Translations under genes and position numbers: made by a program
Part shown: in pieces, positions 47,235 to 59,944 of the stretch
Layout: each line of letters starts with the position of its first letter
Numbering within the stretch: the stretch's first letter is position 1
Assembly: GCA_020860515.1 (NCBI GenBank)
Contig: JAJBUG010000001.1
Location: forward strand, 1 to 64,000
Origin: Bacteroidales bacterium
GTDB lineage: Bacteria > Bacteroidota > Bacteroidia > Bacteroidales > Muribaculaceae
DNA length: 64,000 bases
Direction: 5' to 3'
Notes under the pieces: model-generated
Told to the model about the DNA's origin: nothing
What the model saw: only the letters and a program-made list of their open reading frames with translations
Databases searched by the model: none

Positions 47235-48776
47235 ATGAACAGACTCGTATGGGCAATTCTGTTGCTGCCCATCTTGTTCTCGAAGGCTCAGGCCCAAGAG
47301 AACACTACATACAGCGTGAGCTTCCTGGGCAATACTTCGTCCGGGAGGTTTGCTCCTTATTTTATTGGAAGCCTGAATCATGGGAAAATAATGCAGAAGA
47401 ATAGCGCATTGGTTGAGGCAGTGGCTGTAAAGGAGATAGACTTGAACAAGCGGTTCAGTTGGGGCTTTGGGGTGGATGCAGTGACTGGATTAAGTTCAAA
47501 GAATAGTTATGCTTATTGGGATAAGGATTTGCTAATGGAGAATGATGGAGTAGGAGGCTGGGAAACTCACCGCGAGGGACCAGCTGCCATCTGGCTGCAG
47601 CAATTATATGGACAAATAAAATACCGCAGCATATTCTTGACGATAGGAATGAGAGAATACGAGTCAGCGATTCTCAATCAGAAGCTTAGCAGCGGAGATA
47701 TGACTTACAGCGGCAATGCCCGCCCAATACCGGAAGTAAGAGTTGGGTTTCTTGACTTTGTTGACATTCCTTTCACTAAAGGCTGGTTGCAAATCCAGGG
47801 GGAGATTTCTTATGGAAAAATGACCGAAAACGGCTACCTTAAGCATCATTACAATTATTATAATTATCACATTGCATTAGGCGAACTATACACTTACAAA
47901 CGCTGCTATTTCCGAACCAACCCTGATAAACCTTTTTCGGTGACACTGGGAATGCAAACTGCTGGACTTTTCGGAGGCACTACATATTATTATATAAAAG
48001 GTGCGCTGGAGAAGAAAGAGAAGCACAATACACTGTTAAAATCATTTTGGAATATGTTCTTCCCACGCGAGAACAATGGCGAGGATTTTTACGAAGGCTC
48101 CTCGCTCGGCTCTTGGGACTTGAGTATGCGCTATCGCACTGAAATCGGAGATTTCAAATTCAATTTCGAGGGTCCTTGGGAGGATGGATCAAGCATAGGT
48201 AGGAGAAATGGTTGGGATGGCCTCTGGGGCCTGGAGTTCCAAGGCAATCAGCGGCGATTGGTCAATGGCGTGGTAATTGAGATAATATCCACTCGTGACC
48301 AAAGCGGTCCTATACATTGGAATCCTGAAGACTCGCCTGGCACTACCATTACCAGCCAAGCTACTGGCAGGGATGATTATTACAACAACTATTATTATAA
48401 TAGCTATGCAAATTATGGCATGGCTATAGGCACTCCATTCTTACTGTCACCAATTTATAATCTCGACGGATACCCAGCATTTGCCTGTAATCGCATGCGT
48501 GGCGGTCATTTCGGCATCATGGGAAGTCTGGGGGATTATGTGGATTACAGATTGCTGGTGATGAGCCAAACCGGTTATGGCACTTATATTTATCCTTATT
48601 ATGAGGGGAAAAAGAACACCTCGGCAATGCTTGAAGTAAGCTGGAACGCACAGAAGTGGATGCCCGGCTTGTCAGTCACTGGTTCGTTTGCTTTCGACAA
48701 TGGCGAATTGCGAGGCAACAGCGTTGGTGGTTATCTGAGTGTGACATATAAGGGTAATTTTTCAAAGCGTAAGTAA
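47235..48776 (+). CDS. Capsule assembly Wzi-like outer-membrane protein
   Basis: This protein of about 513 residues has a signal peptide (MNRLVWAILLLPILFSKAQA) and an amphipathic beta-strand pattern rich in aromatic residues, ending GGYLSVTYKGNFSKRK. This matches a Wzi/capsule-assembly-type beta-barrel of Bacteroidales, which anchors surface polysaccharide. The ATG at 47235 was chosen because the open frame upstream overlaps rnhA and lacks a signal peptide. The stop and the next start share TAATG. Confidence 0.7.
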   Translation: MNRLVWAILLLPILFSKAQAQENTTYSVSFLGNTSSGRFAPYFIGSLNHGKIMQKNSALVEAVAVKEIDLNKRFSWGFGVDAVTGLSSKNSYAYWDKDLLMENDGVGGWETHREGPAAIWLQQLYGQIKYRSIFLTIGMREYESAILNQKLSSGDMTYSGNARPIPEVRVGFLDFVDIPFTKGWLQIQGEISYGKMTENGYLKHHYNYYNYHIALGELYTYKRCYFRTNPDKPFSVTLGMQTAGLFGGTTYYYIKGALEKKEKHNTLLKSFWNMFFPRENNGEDFYEGSSLGSWDLSMRYRTEIGDFKFNFEGPWEDGSSIGRRNGWDGLWGLEFQGNQRRLVNGVVIEIISTRDQSGPIHWNPEDSPGTTITSQATGRDDYYNNYYYNSYANYGMAIGTPFLLSPIYNLDGYPAFACNRMRGGHFGIMGSLGDYVDYRLLVMSQTGYGTYIYPYYEGKKNTSAMLEVSWNAQKWMPGLSVTGSFAFDNGELRGNSVGGYLSVTYKGNFSKRK

Positions 48777-49225
48777 TGAAAAGAATTGCAATCATATTGA
48801 CCTTGATTTTTGGCCTTGCGGTCGCCTCTTGCAAGAATGGTGATGATATAGGATATCTTTACGGTCTGTGGATAGTGGAGAACGTGACGGTGGATGGAGA
48901 AGTGGTATTCGATGCAGAGAGTGCTAACGAAAATGGCATAGTGATGGCATGGAAATTCCAAAACGACATAGTACAGCTCTCCTTAACCAATGAGCTGCAT
49001 GAAGGCGAATTGTGGACTGGCCTGTGGCAATGCGATGACTTGACCTATGTCAGTACGATTGAATTTGATTTCCCAGCGGCTGACAGAATGCCAGAATTTT
49101 TGCTATTGAGTGATAGAATGTCAGTGGAATCAGTATGGGATGCCCCAGTGGGTGATGAATGGATGATTTGGAGCTATCTGGGACCCGAAGGACAGAATTG
49201 TGAGATGGTGATGCACAAGCTGTAA
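48776..49225 (+). CDS. Lipocalin-like lipoprotein
   Basis: This 149-residue lipoprotein has the signal MKRIAIILTLIFGLAVASC, in which Cys19 is the lipidation site. The mature part (GLWIVENVTVDGEVVFDAES opening, alternating beta strands) resembles small lipocalin-like lipoproteins of Bacteroidales. Its ligand is unknown. The start overlaps the Wzi-like stop by one base (TAATG), so the two are probably cotranslated. Confidence 0.7.
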   Translation: MKRIAIILTLIFGLAVASCKNGDDIGYLYGLWIVENVTVDGEVVFDAESANENGIVMAWKFQNDIVQLSLTNELHEGELWTGLWQCDDLTYVSTIEFDFPAADRMPEFLLLSDRMSVESVWDAPVGDEWMIWSYLGPEGQNCEMVMHKL

Positions 49226-49307
49226 GCTTTTTGATAAACGAGGTGAACCAAAATCGGATCTTTGTTGTTATATTTAATTGAAAAACTAAATGCATTTCTC
49301 ATGTGGA

Positions 49308-49330
49308 GTCAGTAACTGACAAAATGTCAG
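49308..49330 (+). promoter_or_regulatory. Candidate heat-shock operator upstream of groES
   Basis: CTGACA-AAA-TGTCAG (49316-49330) is a perfect 6-bp dyad, preceded by another GTCAG (49308-49312), so three half-sites alternate. It lies about 90 bases before groES. The CIRCE element of HrcA-regulated operons is absent. Confidence 0.45.
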
Positions 49331-49419
49331 ATTTTGCAATTTGGTGCAATATTCGCAATAATAATATCAGAAGAACAAAAACAAAAATCAAAATAACAAC
49401 ATCTAAAACAGATCACATC

Positions 49420-49692
49420 ATGAAAGTAAAACCATTGGCAGACCGAGTGCTAATACAGCCCACAGCAGCCGAGGAAGTGACTGCATCGGGCATCATAATC
49501 CCTGATTCAGCTAAAGAAAAGCCGCTTCGCGGCAAAGTCCTCGCCGTAGGCAACGGCACTAAGGACGAAGAGATGGTCCTCAAGGAAGGCGATGAAGTGC
49601 TCTACGGCAAATACGCTGGCACTGAGCTCAACCTCGATGGTGACAAGGTGCTCATCATGCGCCAAAATGAAGTACTGGCAGTCGTAGAATAA
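49420..49692 (+). CDS. groES: Co-chaperonin GroES
   Basis: This 90-residue co-chaperonin caps GroEL. MKVKPLADRVLIQPTAAEEV, the mobile loop SGIIIPDSAKEKPLRGKV, and the EGDEVLYGKYAGTELNLDG core are typical. Start at ATG 49420; an upstream GTG-initiated frame passes through the regulatory region and is rejected. It precedes groEL after a 120-base spacer with a hairpin. Confidence 0.96.
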   Translation: MKVKPLADRVLIQPTAAEEVTASGIIIPDSAKEKPLRGKVLAVGNGTKDEEMVLKEGDEVLYGKYAGTELNLDGDKVLIMRQNEVLAVVE

Positions 49693-49699
49693 ATAATTA

Positions 49700-51450
<1,751 letters not shown>

Positions 51451-51589
51451 TCAACATTACAAATGACAAATTACAAGTGACAAATGGACAAAATCTGTTT
51501 GTCACTTGTTTTATTAATAACTACAATCAACCTGCAATGTAACTTGCAATTTGTAATTTATAACTTATAATTTATAACTTGTAATTTAT
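51451..51589. repeat. Heptamer-word spacer with terminator after groEL
   Basis: The region is built of ACAAATG/ACAAATT/TTACAAG words on the left and TTTGTCA/AATTTAT/AACTTGT words on the right. Within it ACAAGTGACAAA (51473-51484) pairs with TTTGTCACTTGT (51498-51509), a terminator-like hairpin. It has the same type of words as at 5937 and 13367. Confidence 0.7.
51473..51509 (+). terminator. groEL terminator
   Basis: A perfect 12-bp stem with a 13-base loop, followed by TTTTATTAAT, 23 bases after the groEL stop. Confidence 0.8.
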
Positions 51590-52150
51590 ATGGTACTCGC
51601 AAGTAAGAAACGCAAAGAAAACATAGCCGAATACCTCCTGTACATGTGGCAGATCGAGGATTTGATTCGAGCCAATAATCTTGACATCGACAAGATTGAG
51701 AAAAACGTAATCGATAAATTTGACCTTACCCCGGACCAGCATAAAGAGATGGTAGATTGGTATGAAAGTCTGATTGATATGATGCGTCGCGAGGGTGTGG
51801 AAAAATCTGGTCATTTGCAGCTGAATAAAAACACTATTATTCAACTTGTGGATTTGCATCTGGCTCTGCTGCAGGACCCCCGATTCCCTGATTATAGCGC
51901 TGAATTTTATAAAACGCTACCCTATATAGTAGAGCTTCGCAGCAAGTCAGGCGAAACCAAAGTAGGGGAAATAGAAACTTGCTTCAACGCGCTATACGGA
52001 ATGTTAATGCTGAGATTGCAAGGCAAAGAGATAACACCAGAAACCCAGACTGCCATCGCTCAGATTGCAAAATTTATTTCTCTCTTGGCCAAGGATTTCC
52101 ATTTGGATGAAGAAGACAAACTCTTCCCCCATGATGAAGACCACAAATAA
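51590..52150 (+). CDS. DUF4924 family protein
   Basis: This 186-residue, all-helical, cytosolic protein begins with KKRKENIAEYLLYMWQIEDL, the DUF4924 signature found throughout Bacteroidota. Function is unknown. No transmembrane segment or signal peptide is present. The tail is rich in Asp, Glu and His. It ends at a terminator shared with pgk. Confidence 0.8.
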   Translation: MVLASKKRKENIAEYLLYMWQIEDLIRANNLDIDKIEKNVIDKFDLTPDQHKEMVDWYESLIDMMRREGVEKSGHLQLNKNTIIQLVDLHLALLQDPRFPDYSAEFYKTLPYIVELRSKSGETKVGEIETCFNALYGMLMLRLQGKEITPETQTAIAQIAKFISLLAKDFHLDEEDKLFPHDEDHK

Positions 52151-52180
52151 ATAGGAGCGGCTCATAAGCCGCCCCTATTT
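52149..52180. terminator. Convergent terminator DUF4924/pgk
   Basis: AAATAGG-GCGGCT pairs with AGCCGC-CCTATTT (52149-52180), with a CATA loop and one unpaired base on each side. TAGGAGCGGCTCA (52152-52164) is identical to part of the 30-bp repeat at the window start (46-58). Confidence 0.8.
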
Positions 52181-52199
52181 ATTTGTGGTATAGTTAGGT

Positions 52200-53450
52200 T
52201 TATTCGCCCTTTACGGCTGCTACGCCGGGGAGAATCTTGCCCTCGATGGCCTCAAGAAGAGCGCCACCACCAGTTGATACATAGCTTACCTCGTCGGCCA
52301 GACCGAACTTGTTGACACAGGCTACTGAGTCGCCACCACCAACGAGCGAGAAAGCTCCATTGTTGGTAGCTTCTACGATAGCTTCAGCGATAGCACGGCT
52401 TCCAGTGGTGAAGTTGTCAAATTCGAATACTCCAGCAGGACCATTCCAAAGGATGGTCTTGGCAGGACGGATAACCTCGGCGAAAGCCTTGCAGGTCTCA
52501 GGACCAGCATCGAGGCCTTCCCATCCATCAGGAATATCATTAGCAGGGCATACCATAGTCTTAGCGTCGTTGCTGAAACTGTCGGCTGCGATGCAGTCGG
52601 TGCCGAGTACAAGATTTACACCCTTCTCCTTAGCCTTCTTGATGATGTCAAGAGCCAAGTCGAGCTTGTCGTCCTCGCAGAGCGAGTTGCCGATTTTGCC
52701 TCCCTGAGCCTTGGCAAAGGTATAAGTCATGCCACCACAGAGGATTAGGTTGTCAACCTTGTCCATAAGGTTCTCGATGATGCCAATCTTGGTGCTGACT
52801 TTGCTGCCACCCATGATGGCAGTGAATGGGCGCTTGATGTCGCTGAGGATATTGTCAACAGCCTGCACTTCCTTTTCCATCAGGAATCCGAGCATTTTGC
52901 TATCGGGCTGGAAGTAGTCGGCGATAACGGCGGTAGAAGCGTGCTTGCGGTGAGCAGTGCCAAATGCGTCGTTAACGTAAACATCAGCATAGCTGGCGAG
53001 CTTCTTAGCGAAATCCTTCTGACGTGCCTTCATTTCCTTCTTTGCGGCTTCGTAAGCGGGATCTTCCTTGTCAATGCCAACGGGCTTGCCTTCCTCCTCG
53101 GGATAGAAGCGGAGGTTCTCAAGCAGGAGCACTTCGCCGGGCTGCAAGTTAGCAGCTGCTTCCTCAGCATTGGCGCAGTCGGGAGCGAACTTCACGTCGC
53201 GGCCAAGAGCCTTGGCCACAGCGTCCTTAATCTGTGCAAGTGAGTACTTGGGGTTCACTTTGCCCTTGGGCTTGCCCATGTGCGACATGATGATCAGGCT
53301 GCCTCCGTCCTCGAGGATTTTCTTAAGGGTGGGGAGGGCGCCGCGGATGCGGGTGTCGTCGGTGATGTTGCCATTCTCATCGAGAGGCACGTTGAAGTCA
53401 ACGCGAACGATTGCCTTCTTGCCGGCAAAGTTGTAATCTTTAATGCTCAT
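52200..53450 (-). CDS. pgk: Phosphoglycerate kinase
   Basis: This 416-residue glycolytic enzyme transfers phosphate from 1,3-bisphosphoglycerate to ADP. The opening [20 protein letters not shown], the segment [13 protein letters not shown] near 60, and the C-terminal [30 protein letters not shown] are signature segments. It is slightly longer than usual owing to an insert near residue 120-140 ([20 protein letters not shown]). It has its own promoter with TATATTTG on the minus strand (53495-53488). Confidence 0.96.
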   Translation of the reverse strand: MSIKDYNFAGKKAIVRVDFNVPLDENGNITDDTRIRGALPTLKKILEDGGSLIIMSHMGKPKGKVNPKYSLAQIKDAVAKALGRDVKFAPDCANAEEAAANLQPGEVLLLENLRFYPEEEGKPVGIDKEDPAYEAAKKEMKARQKDFAKKLASYADVYVNDAFGTAHRKHASTAVIADYFQPDSKMLGFLMEKEVQAVDNILSDIKRPFTAIMGGSKVSTKIGIIENLMDKVDNLILCGGMTYTFAKAQGGKIGNSLCEDDKLDLALDIIKKAKEKGVNLVLGTDCIAADSFSNDAKTMVCPANDIPDGWEGLDAGPETCKAFAEVIRPAKTILWNGPAGVFEFDNFTTGSRAIAEAIVEATNNGAFSLVGGGDSVACVNKFGLADEVSYVSTGGGALLEAIEGKILPGVAAVKGE

Positions 53451-53487
53451 TTTGTATATGGTTTTATTGGTAGGTGTTTTCAGAGAG

Positions 53488-53495
53488 CAAATATA
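53488..53495 (-). promoter_or_regulatory. pgk promoter -7 element
   Basis: On the minus strand TATATTTG, followed by C, fits TAnnTTTG, 38 bases before the pgk ATG. Confidence 0.55.
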
Positions 53496-53524
53496 CTGCT
53501 TTTTTCTGAAAAATGAAAAAATTT

Positions 53525-54355
53525 TTAGATTACACCGTGTTTTTCGAGTTGCAGAGCCATTTCTTCGGCCAATTTCTTGGCTTTTTCACCAGCCACTTCT
53601 GCGAAATCCTCACCATTGCTGGCATAGATGATTGCGCGAGATGAGTTCACGATAAGACCGCACTCGTCGATCATGCCATAGTCGCATACCTCCTCAAGGC
53701 TGCCTCCTTGTGCGCCTACTCCAGGTACGAGCAGGAAGTTGCGAGGCGCTACTGCGCGAACATCCTTGAAAAGTTCGCCTTGGGTTGCCCCAACTACGTA
53801 CATCAGATTGACAGGTGAACCCCAGTGGCTGCTACGCTTGATTACACGCTCGAAGAGACGTTTGCCATTGCGATCTTGGATCATCTGGAAGTCTTGGCTC
53901 CCTTTGTTGCTGGTAAGAGCCAGCAGGATAGTCCATTTGCCTTCGTATTCAAGGAAAGGAGCCACGCTGTCCTCGCCCATATATGGAGCCACTGTGAGGG
54001 CATCCACATCCATGTGCTCAAAGAATGTGCGGGCATACATCTTGCTGGTGTTGCCAATGTCGCCGCGTTTGGCGTCGGCGATTACAAAGATATCAGGATA
54101 GTTTTCCTTAATATATTTCACAGTCTTCTCCAAGGATTCCCAACCTTTCACGCCGTCACATTCATAGAATGCCACATTGGGCTTGTAGGCGATGGTGTAG
54201 GGAGCTGTAACATCGATGATGGCCTTGTTGAATTCAAACACAGGGTCTTCCTTGCTGAGCAGATGCTCAGGGATTTTTTTGATATCAGTGTCGAGGCCAA
54301 CGCAGAGGAACGAGCGCTTGGCACGGATGTTGTCGATTAGTTCGGTTCGTTTCAT
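53525..54355 (-). CDS. pyrF: Orotidine 5'-phosphate decarboxylase
   Basis: This 276-residue enzyme makes UMP from orotidine monophosphate. The catalytic [10 protein letters not shown] motif (DxKxxD, near 93) and the C-terminal phosphate-binding GVGAQGG and SSRAIIYAS segments are of the type II (longer) family. It is probably the last gene of the lepA-prfA-pyrF unit: gaps are 69 and 43 bases. Confidence 0.94.
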   Translation of the reverse strand: MKRTELIDNIRAKRSFLCVGLDTDIKKIPEHLLSKEDPVFEFNKAIIDVTAPYTIAYKPNVAFYECDGVKGWESLEKTVKYIKENYPDIFVIADAKRGDIGNTSKMYARTFFEHMDVDALTVAPYMGEDSVAPFLEYEGKWTILLALTSNKGSQDFQMIQDRNGKRLFERVIKRSSHWGSPVNLMYVVGATQGELFKDVRAVAPRNFLLVPGVGAQGGSLEEVCDYGMIDECGLIVNSSRAIIYASNGEDFAEVAGEKAKKLAEEMALQLEKHGVI

Positions 54356-54398
54356 GATTTTTTAAAGGATGAAAGGATTATAGGATCGAATAATAATG

Positions 54399-55508
54399 TT
54401 AAAGCTCGGTGGATTTGAGCTTTTCAGCGTTTTCAGCCACGATTAGGTGGTCAATGCAGTCCTGGATGTCGCCATCTACAAAAGCTTGCAGATTATAGAT
54501 AGTGTAATTGATGCGGTGATCAGTGATGCGGCCTTGGGGATAGTTGTAGGTGCGAATTTTGGCCGAGCGGTCGCCTGTTGAAACCAATGTCTTGCGACGG
54601 CTGGCAATATCATCGATGTATTTTTGATGTTCCTTGTCATAGATGAAAGTACGCAGACGGCTCAGTGCTCGCTCCTTGTTCTTAGGTTGGTCGCGGGTCT
54701 CAGTACATTCAATCAGAATTTCTTCACTTACACCAGTGTTGGGGTTCTTCCACATGTAGCGCAAGCGCACGCCCGATTCCACCTTGTTCACGTTCTGCCC
54801 TCCAGCTCCACCGCTGCGGAATGTGTCCCACTTGATTTCGCCTTCGTTGATTTCAACATCGAAAGCCTCAGCCTCGGGAAGCACGGCTACTGTTGCAGCC
54901 GAGGTATGCACTCGACCTTGTGTCTCGGTGGCTGGTACTCGTTGCACACGATGCACCCCCGATTCATATTTGAGAGTGCCGTACACATTTTCGCCAGTGA
55001 CCGTCATTACTATTTCCTTAAAACCTCCGGCTGCTCCCTCGCTGAACGAGGACACAGCTACATTCCAACCTTTCGATTCACAGTACTTTTGATACATCTT
55101 AGTAAGGTCACCAGCAAAAATGGCAGCTTCGTCGCCACCGGTGCCAGCACGAATCTCCAGGATTGCATTCTTAGCGTCTTCGGGGTCACTGGGGATAAGA
55201 AGTAGTTTTATCTCTTCCTCAATGGCTGGGAGCTGTGCCTGAGCTTCGTCAGCTTGTTCCTTGGCCATCTCGCGAAGGTCGGGATCAGTTTCATTTTCCA
55301 ATGTTTCCTTGGCTTCGTCGATGCTGGCCAGTAGCAAACGATACTTGCGAGTAGTGGCCACCAGCTTTTCCAGGTCTTTGTATTCTTTTGTAAGACGCAC
55401 ATATCGCTTCATGTCGGCTATCACCGAGGGATCGGTAATCAGCGTTGACACTTCTTCGTAGCGTGATTCAATGCCATCAAGGCGATTTAATAATTCATTA
55501 TTTTCCAT
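54399..55508 (-). CDS. prfA: Peptide chain release factor 1
   Basis: This 369-residue factor terminates translation at UAA and UAG. The GGQ motif lies in RSGGAGGQNVNKVESGVRL near 232, and the codon-recognition tripeptide region (PATETQGRVHTS near 195) is that of RF1. Its start codon follows directly a 9-base tandem repeat, without a recognisable Shine-Dalgarno sequence. It is cotranscribed with lepA. Confidence 0.95.
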   Translation of the reverse strand: MENNELLNRLDGIESRYEEVSTLITDPSVIADMKRYVRLTKEYKDLEKLVATTRKYRLLLASIDEAKETLENETDPDLREMAKEQADEAQAQLPAIEEEIKLLLIPSDPEDAKNAILEIRAGTGGDEAAIFAGDLTKMYQKYCESKGWNVAVSSFSEGAAGGFKEIVMTVTGENVYGTLKYESGVHRVQRVPATETQGRVHTSAATVAVLPEAEAFDVEINEGEIKWDTFRSGGAGGQNVNKVESGVRLRYMWKNPNTGVSEEILIECTETRDQPKNKERALSRLRTFIYDKEHQKYIDDIASRRKTLVSTGDRSAKIRTYNYPQGRITDHRINYTIYNLQAFVDGDIQDCIDHLIVAENAEKLKSTEL

Positions 55509-55578
55509 AAGGTCTTTAAGGGCGTTAAGGGCGTTAAGGTCTTTAAGGGCATTAAGGGCTTTAAGGGCGTTAGGACCT
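55509..55578. repeat. 9-bp tandem repeat between lepA stop and prfA start
   Basis: TTAAGGGCG and its variants (TTAAGGTCT, TTAAGGGCA, TTAAGGGCT) occur about 7.5 times with period 9, filling the space from the lepA stop to one base before the prfA ATG. In the prfA transcript it reads CGCCCTTAA. Confidence 0.9.
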
Positions 55579-57365
55579 TAATCGAGTTTTAAGACTGCGA
55601 GGAATGCTTTTTGCGGCACCTCAACGCTGCCGATTTGCTTCATGCGCTTCTTGCCCTTTTTCTGTTTTTCCAGGAGCTTGCGCTTGCGGCTAATATCACC
55701 TCCGTAGCACTTGGCTGTGACGTCCTTGCGCACAGCTTTGATGGTTTCGCGAGCTATGATTTTGGCTCCGATGGCAGCTTGGATGGCAATGTCGAATTGC
55801 TGACGCGGGATCAGCTCTTTGAGCTTCTCACACATGCGGCGCCCGAACGACATGGCATTGTCAACATGGGTGAGCGTGCTTAGTGCATCCACGCTTTCGC
55901 CATTGAGCAGGATGTCGAGCTTAACGAGTTTGCTTTCACGGTAGTCGTGGATATGATAGTCAAATGAGGCATAGCCCTTGCTGATGCTTTTGAGCTTGTC
56001 GTAGAAGTCAATCACGATTTCGCCAAGTGGCATATCAAAGGTCATTTCCATGCGGTTGCCCGAGATGTATTCTTGCTTGATTAGTTCGCCGCGCTTTCCA
56101 AGGCACAGAGTCATAATCGGACCAATATAATCGGCTGCAGTGATGATAGTGGCACGAATGTAGGGCTCTTCAATATGGTCAATCAGGGTGATGTCGGGCA
56201 ATCCGCTTGGGTTATGCACCTCGGTCATGTTGCCTTTTTTGTCATATACCTTATATGATACGTTGGGCACAGTGGTGATAACGTCCATATCGAACTCTCG
56301 CCCGAGCCTTTCTTGTATGATCTCCATGTGGAGCAGCCCGAGGAAGCCGCAACGGAATCCAAAGCCCAGGGCTGCGGAGGATTCTGGGGCATAGGTGAGC
56401 GAGGCATCATTGAGCTGAAGCTTTTCGAGCGAACTGCGCAAGTTTTCGAAATCTTCGGTCTCAATGGGATATACACCAGCGAATACCATTGGCTTTACCT
56501 CTTCAAATCCGTCGATAGCCTCAGAGCAGGGATTCTCTACATGTGTGATTGTGTCACCCACGCGCACCTCCTTGCTGCTCTTGATGCCTGAGATGATGTA
56601 GCCTACGTTGCCAGCGCTAAGAGTGTCGCGAGGCGACATGTCGAGCTTTAGTACGCCAATCTCGTCGGCATGATATTCCTTGCCCGTGCTGACAAATTTC
56701 ACAAAATCATTTTTGTTAATGGTGCCGTTGACAATCTTGAAGTAGGCTATAATGCCACGAAAGGGGTTGAACACCGAGTCGAAGATTAAAGCTTGGAGAG
56801 GAGCTTCGGGGTCGCCTTTGGGAGCTGGGATACGTTCTACGATGGCTCGCAGAATTTCTGGGATGCCTTCCCCAGTCTTGCCGCTGGCACGAATAATCTC
56901 GCTGCGATCACAGCCCAAAAGCTCTACAATTTGATCTTCCACCTCGTCAGGCTTTGCGCTGTCAAGGTCAATTTTGTTAATCACTGGAATGATTTCCAAA
57001 TCATTGTCAATGGCCATGTAGAGATTGCTGATGGTCTGAGCTTGGATTCCCTGGCTGGCATCCACGATTATGAGAGCCCCTTCGCAGGCTGCGATTGAGC
57101 GCGACACCTCGTAAGAGAAGTCAACGTGTCCCGGAGTGTCAATAAGATTGAGAGTGTAGGGGGTGCCATCGATTTCATGCTCCATCTGTATAGCGTGGCT
57201 CTTGATAGTGATCCCACGCTCGCGTTCGAGCTCCATGTCGTCGAGCACCTGTGCCTCCATATCGGCAGCAGCCACGGTGTGGGTGTATTCGAGCAGGCGG
57301 TCGGCGAGGGTGCTCTTGCCATGGTCGATGTGGGCTATGATGCAAAAATTGCGAATATGCTTCAT
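55578..57365 (-). CDS. lepA: Elongation factor 4 (LepA)
   Basis: This 595-residue ribosomal GTPase back-translocates stalled ribosomes. G1 is [10 protein letters not shown] (12-21), G3 DTPGH near 78, and G4 NKID near 133. Domains II-III and the C-terminal LepA-specific domain ([20 protein letters not shown], then [20 protein letters not shown]) are complete. It is the first gene of the lepA-prfA-pyrF unit, with a well-spaced promoter. Confidence 0.96.
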   Translation of the reverse strand: MKHIRNFCIIAHIDHGKSTLADRLLEYTHTVAAADMEAQVLDDMELERERGITIKSHAIQMEHEIDGTPYTLNLIDTPGHVDFSYEVSRSIAACEGALIIVDASQGIQAQTISNLYMAIDNDLEIIPVINKIDLDSAKPDEVEDQIVELLGCDRSEIIRASGKTGEGIPEILRAIVERIPAPKGDPEAPLQALIFDSVFNPFRGIIAYFKIVNGTINKNDFVKFVSTGKEYHADEIGVLKLDMSPRDTLSAGNVGYIISGIKSSKEVRVGDTITHVENPCSEAIDGFEEVKPMVFAGVYPIETEDFENLRSSLEKLQLNDASLTYAPESSAALGFGFRCGFLGLLHMEIIQERLGREFDMDVITTVPNVSYKVYDKKGNMTEVHNPSGLPDITLIDHIEEPYIRATIITAADYIGPIMTLCLGKRGELIKQEYISGNRMEMTFDMPLGEIVIDFYDKLKSISKGYASFDYHIHDYRESKLVKLDILLNGESVDALSTLTHVDNAMSFGRRMCEKLKELIPRQQFDIAIQAAIGAKIIARETIKAVRKDVTAKCYGGDISRKRKLLEKQKKGKKRMKQIGSVEVPQKAFLAVLKLD

Positions 57366-57396
57366 TCTATAATATATAGGTCATCAAAATTTAGTG

Positions 57397-57427
57397 CAAA
57401 ATTAGTAAATTTTGCTCATTTATCAAA
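57397..57427 (-). promoter_or_regulatory. lepA promoter
   Basis: On the minus strand, TTTG (57427-57424), a 19-base spacer and TAATTTTG (57404-57397) match the consensus. The ATG is 32 bases downstream. Confidence 0.75.
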
Positions 57428-57498
57428 ATAAGAACAGTTGAGGAATGTGAAACAGAAAAAAATTAAGCAAAAATGAAAGAAAATCGGAGAAAAAAGCG

Positions 57499-57506
57499 TA
57501 ACTTTG
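57499..57506 (+). promoter_or_regulatory. eno promoter -7 element
   Basis: TAACTTTG, followed by C, 47 bases before the eno ATG. No clear -33 element is present. Confidence 0.6.
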
Positions 57507-57549
57507 CTGTCAGAAACAAAAACCCAAACCAATACATCTAACGAATTAG

Positions 57550-58845
<1,296 letters not shown>

Positions 58846-58871
58846 GATTTCCCCAAACATCTATAAGGGAG

Positions 58872-58906
58872 GCCGGCGTCATCGCGAGATGGTGCCGGCT
58901 TTATTA
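58872..58906 (+). terminator. eno terminator
   Basis: A 12-bp stem (58872-58883 with 58888-58899, two G-T pairs) and a GCGA tetraloop, followed by TTTATTAT. Confidence 0.8.
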
Positions 58907-58998
58907 TATGCTATAGTAGTTTTGTGGGTATTGTGGGGCAAAAAGAGGAAATGTTAGGAGTTTTTGGCAAGAAAAGTCATCAATTGAAATATTTTTGC

Positions 58999-59006
58999 TA
59001 TATTTG
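58999..59006 (+). promoter_or_regulatory. Promoter -7 element of the DUF1460 gene
   Basis: TATATTTG, followed by C, 30 bases before the ATG. No clear -33 element is present. Confidence 0.55.
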
Positions 59007-59035
59007 CGAATTATTGTAATATTAGCACCTGGATA

Positions 59036-59905
59036 ATGATAAAGAAAATTATAATAGCTTCGATTTGCCTTTTTGCTGCCACGGTAAGCCATGCTATCGA
59101 CATGTCGCAGGTTAGGTTCCACGATGAAGCATCTGACACCACACGTCTCAATGAAATGCTCGCCAATATTGCCAGTCAAAAGCTCGTTTCCCCAGGCGAT
59201 CGGGTGGTGGCTGCCGGCCGTCAGTTCTTAGCCACGCCTTATGTGGCCAATACTTTGGAGGGTGATCCTGAAATGCTGACAGTGGATTTGGACGAACTGG
59301 ATTGCACTACATTTATGGAAACAGCCGTAGCTTTAGCTTTGACGGTAGGAGAGAAACGAAATTCATGGCGCGACTTTGTTTACAATCTGGAGCGTTTGCG
59401 CTACCGTAATGGCACTATCAATGGTTATCCATCGCGTCTGCACTATATCAGCGACTGGGTGGCAAGCAATCGCAGCAAAGGCCTAATCAAGGACGTCACC
59501 CCCGAGTTTGAAAAATGCAGCTATGCGGTGAAGACGCTTGACTTTATGTCGACCAACGCTGACAAATATCCTGCGCTGGCCGATAGCGCCAACTTGGCTG
59601 CCATCAAATCAGTGGAAATGGGCTACCGCAGCCATCGTTTCCCCTATATCAAAAGCAATGATGTAGGGGCCAAGAGTACGCGTGACGAGCTGCGCAATGG
59701 TGATATTGTGGCTTTGATTCTCAAAGATAAAAGCTTGGATGCTGGCCATGTGGGAATCATTGTAAAGGAAAAGGGCGGTGAACCGATGCTGATGCACGCC
59801 AGCTCAGCTGCAGGCAAAGTGGTAATCACAGAGACTCCCCTTGTGGAATATTTGAAGAAAAATCACAACTATATAGGCATTCGAGTAATGCGCCTCGAAG
59901 AATAA
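59036..59905 (+). CDS. DUF1460 N-acetylmuramoyl-L-alanine amidase-like protein
   Basis: This 289-residue exported protein has a signal peptide (MIKKIIIASICLFAATVSHA) and belongs to DUF1460, an NlpC/P60-like fold associated with cell wall cleavage. The probable catalytic Cys is Cys90 (DELDCTTFMETAVAL), with His in DAGHVGII near 238 and LMHASSAAG near 260. It is probably periplasmic, or lipidless at the envelope. It precedes the family 3 glycosidase after 39 bases and may be in its transcript; a role in peptidoglycan or glycan recovery fits the context. Confidence 0.82.
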   Translation: MIKKIIIASICLFAATVSHAIDMSQVRFHDEASDTTRLNEMLANIASQKLVSPGDRVVAAGRQFLATPYVANTLEGDPEMLTVDLDELDCTTFMETAVALALTVGEKRNSWRDFVYNLERLRYRNGTINGYPSRLHYISDWVASNRSKGLIKDVTPEFEKCSYAVKTLDFMSTNADKYPALADSANLAAIKSVEMGYRSHRFPYIKSNDVGAKSTRDELRNGDIVALILKDKSLDAGHVGIIVKEKGGEPMLMHASSAAGKVVITETPLVEYLKKNHNYIGIRVMRLEE

Positions 59906-59944
59906 TAAGAGAGGAAATCCAATAATCTAAAAAATACCAATGCA

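Noticed and set aside
49303..49419. Upstream extension of groES from GTG 49303
   Set aside because: It reads through the regulatory dyad and adds residues with no resemblance to GroES.
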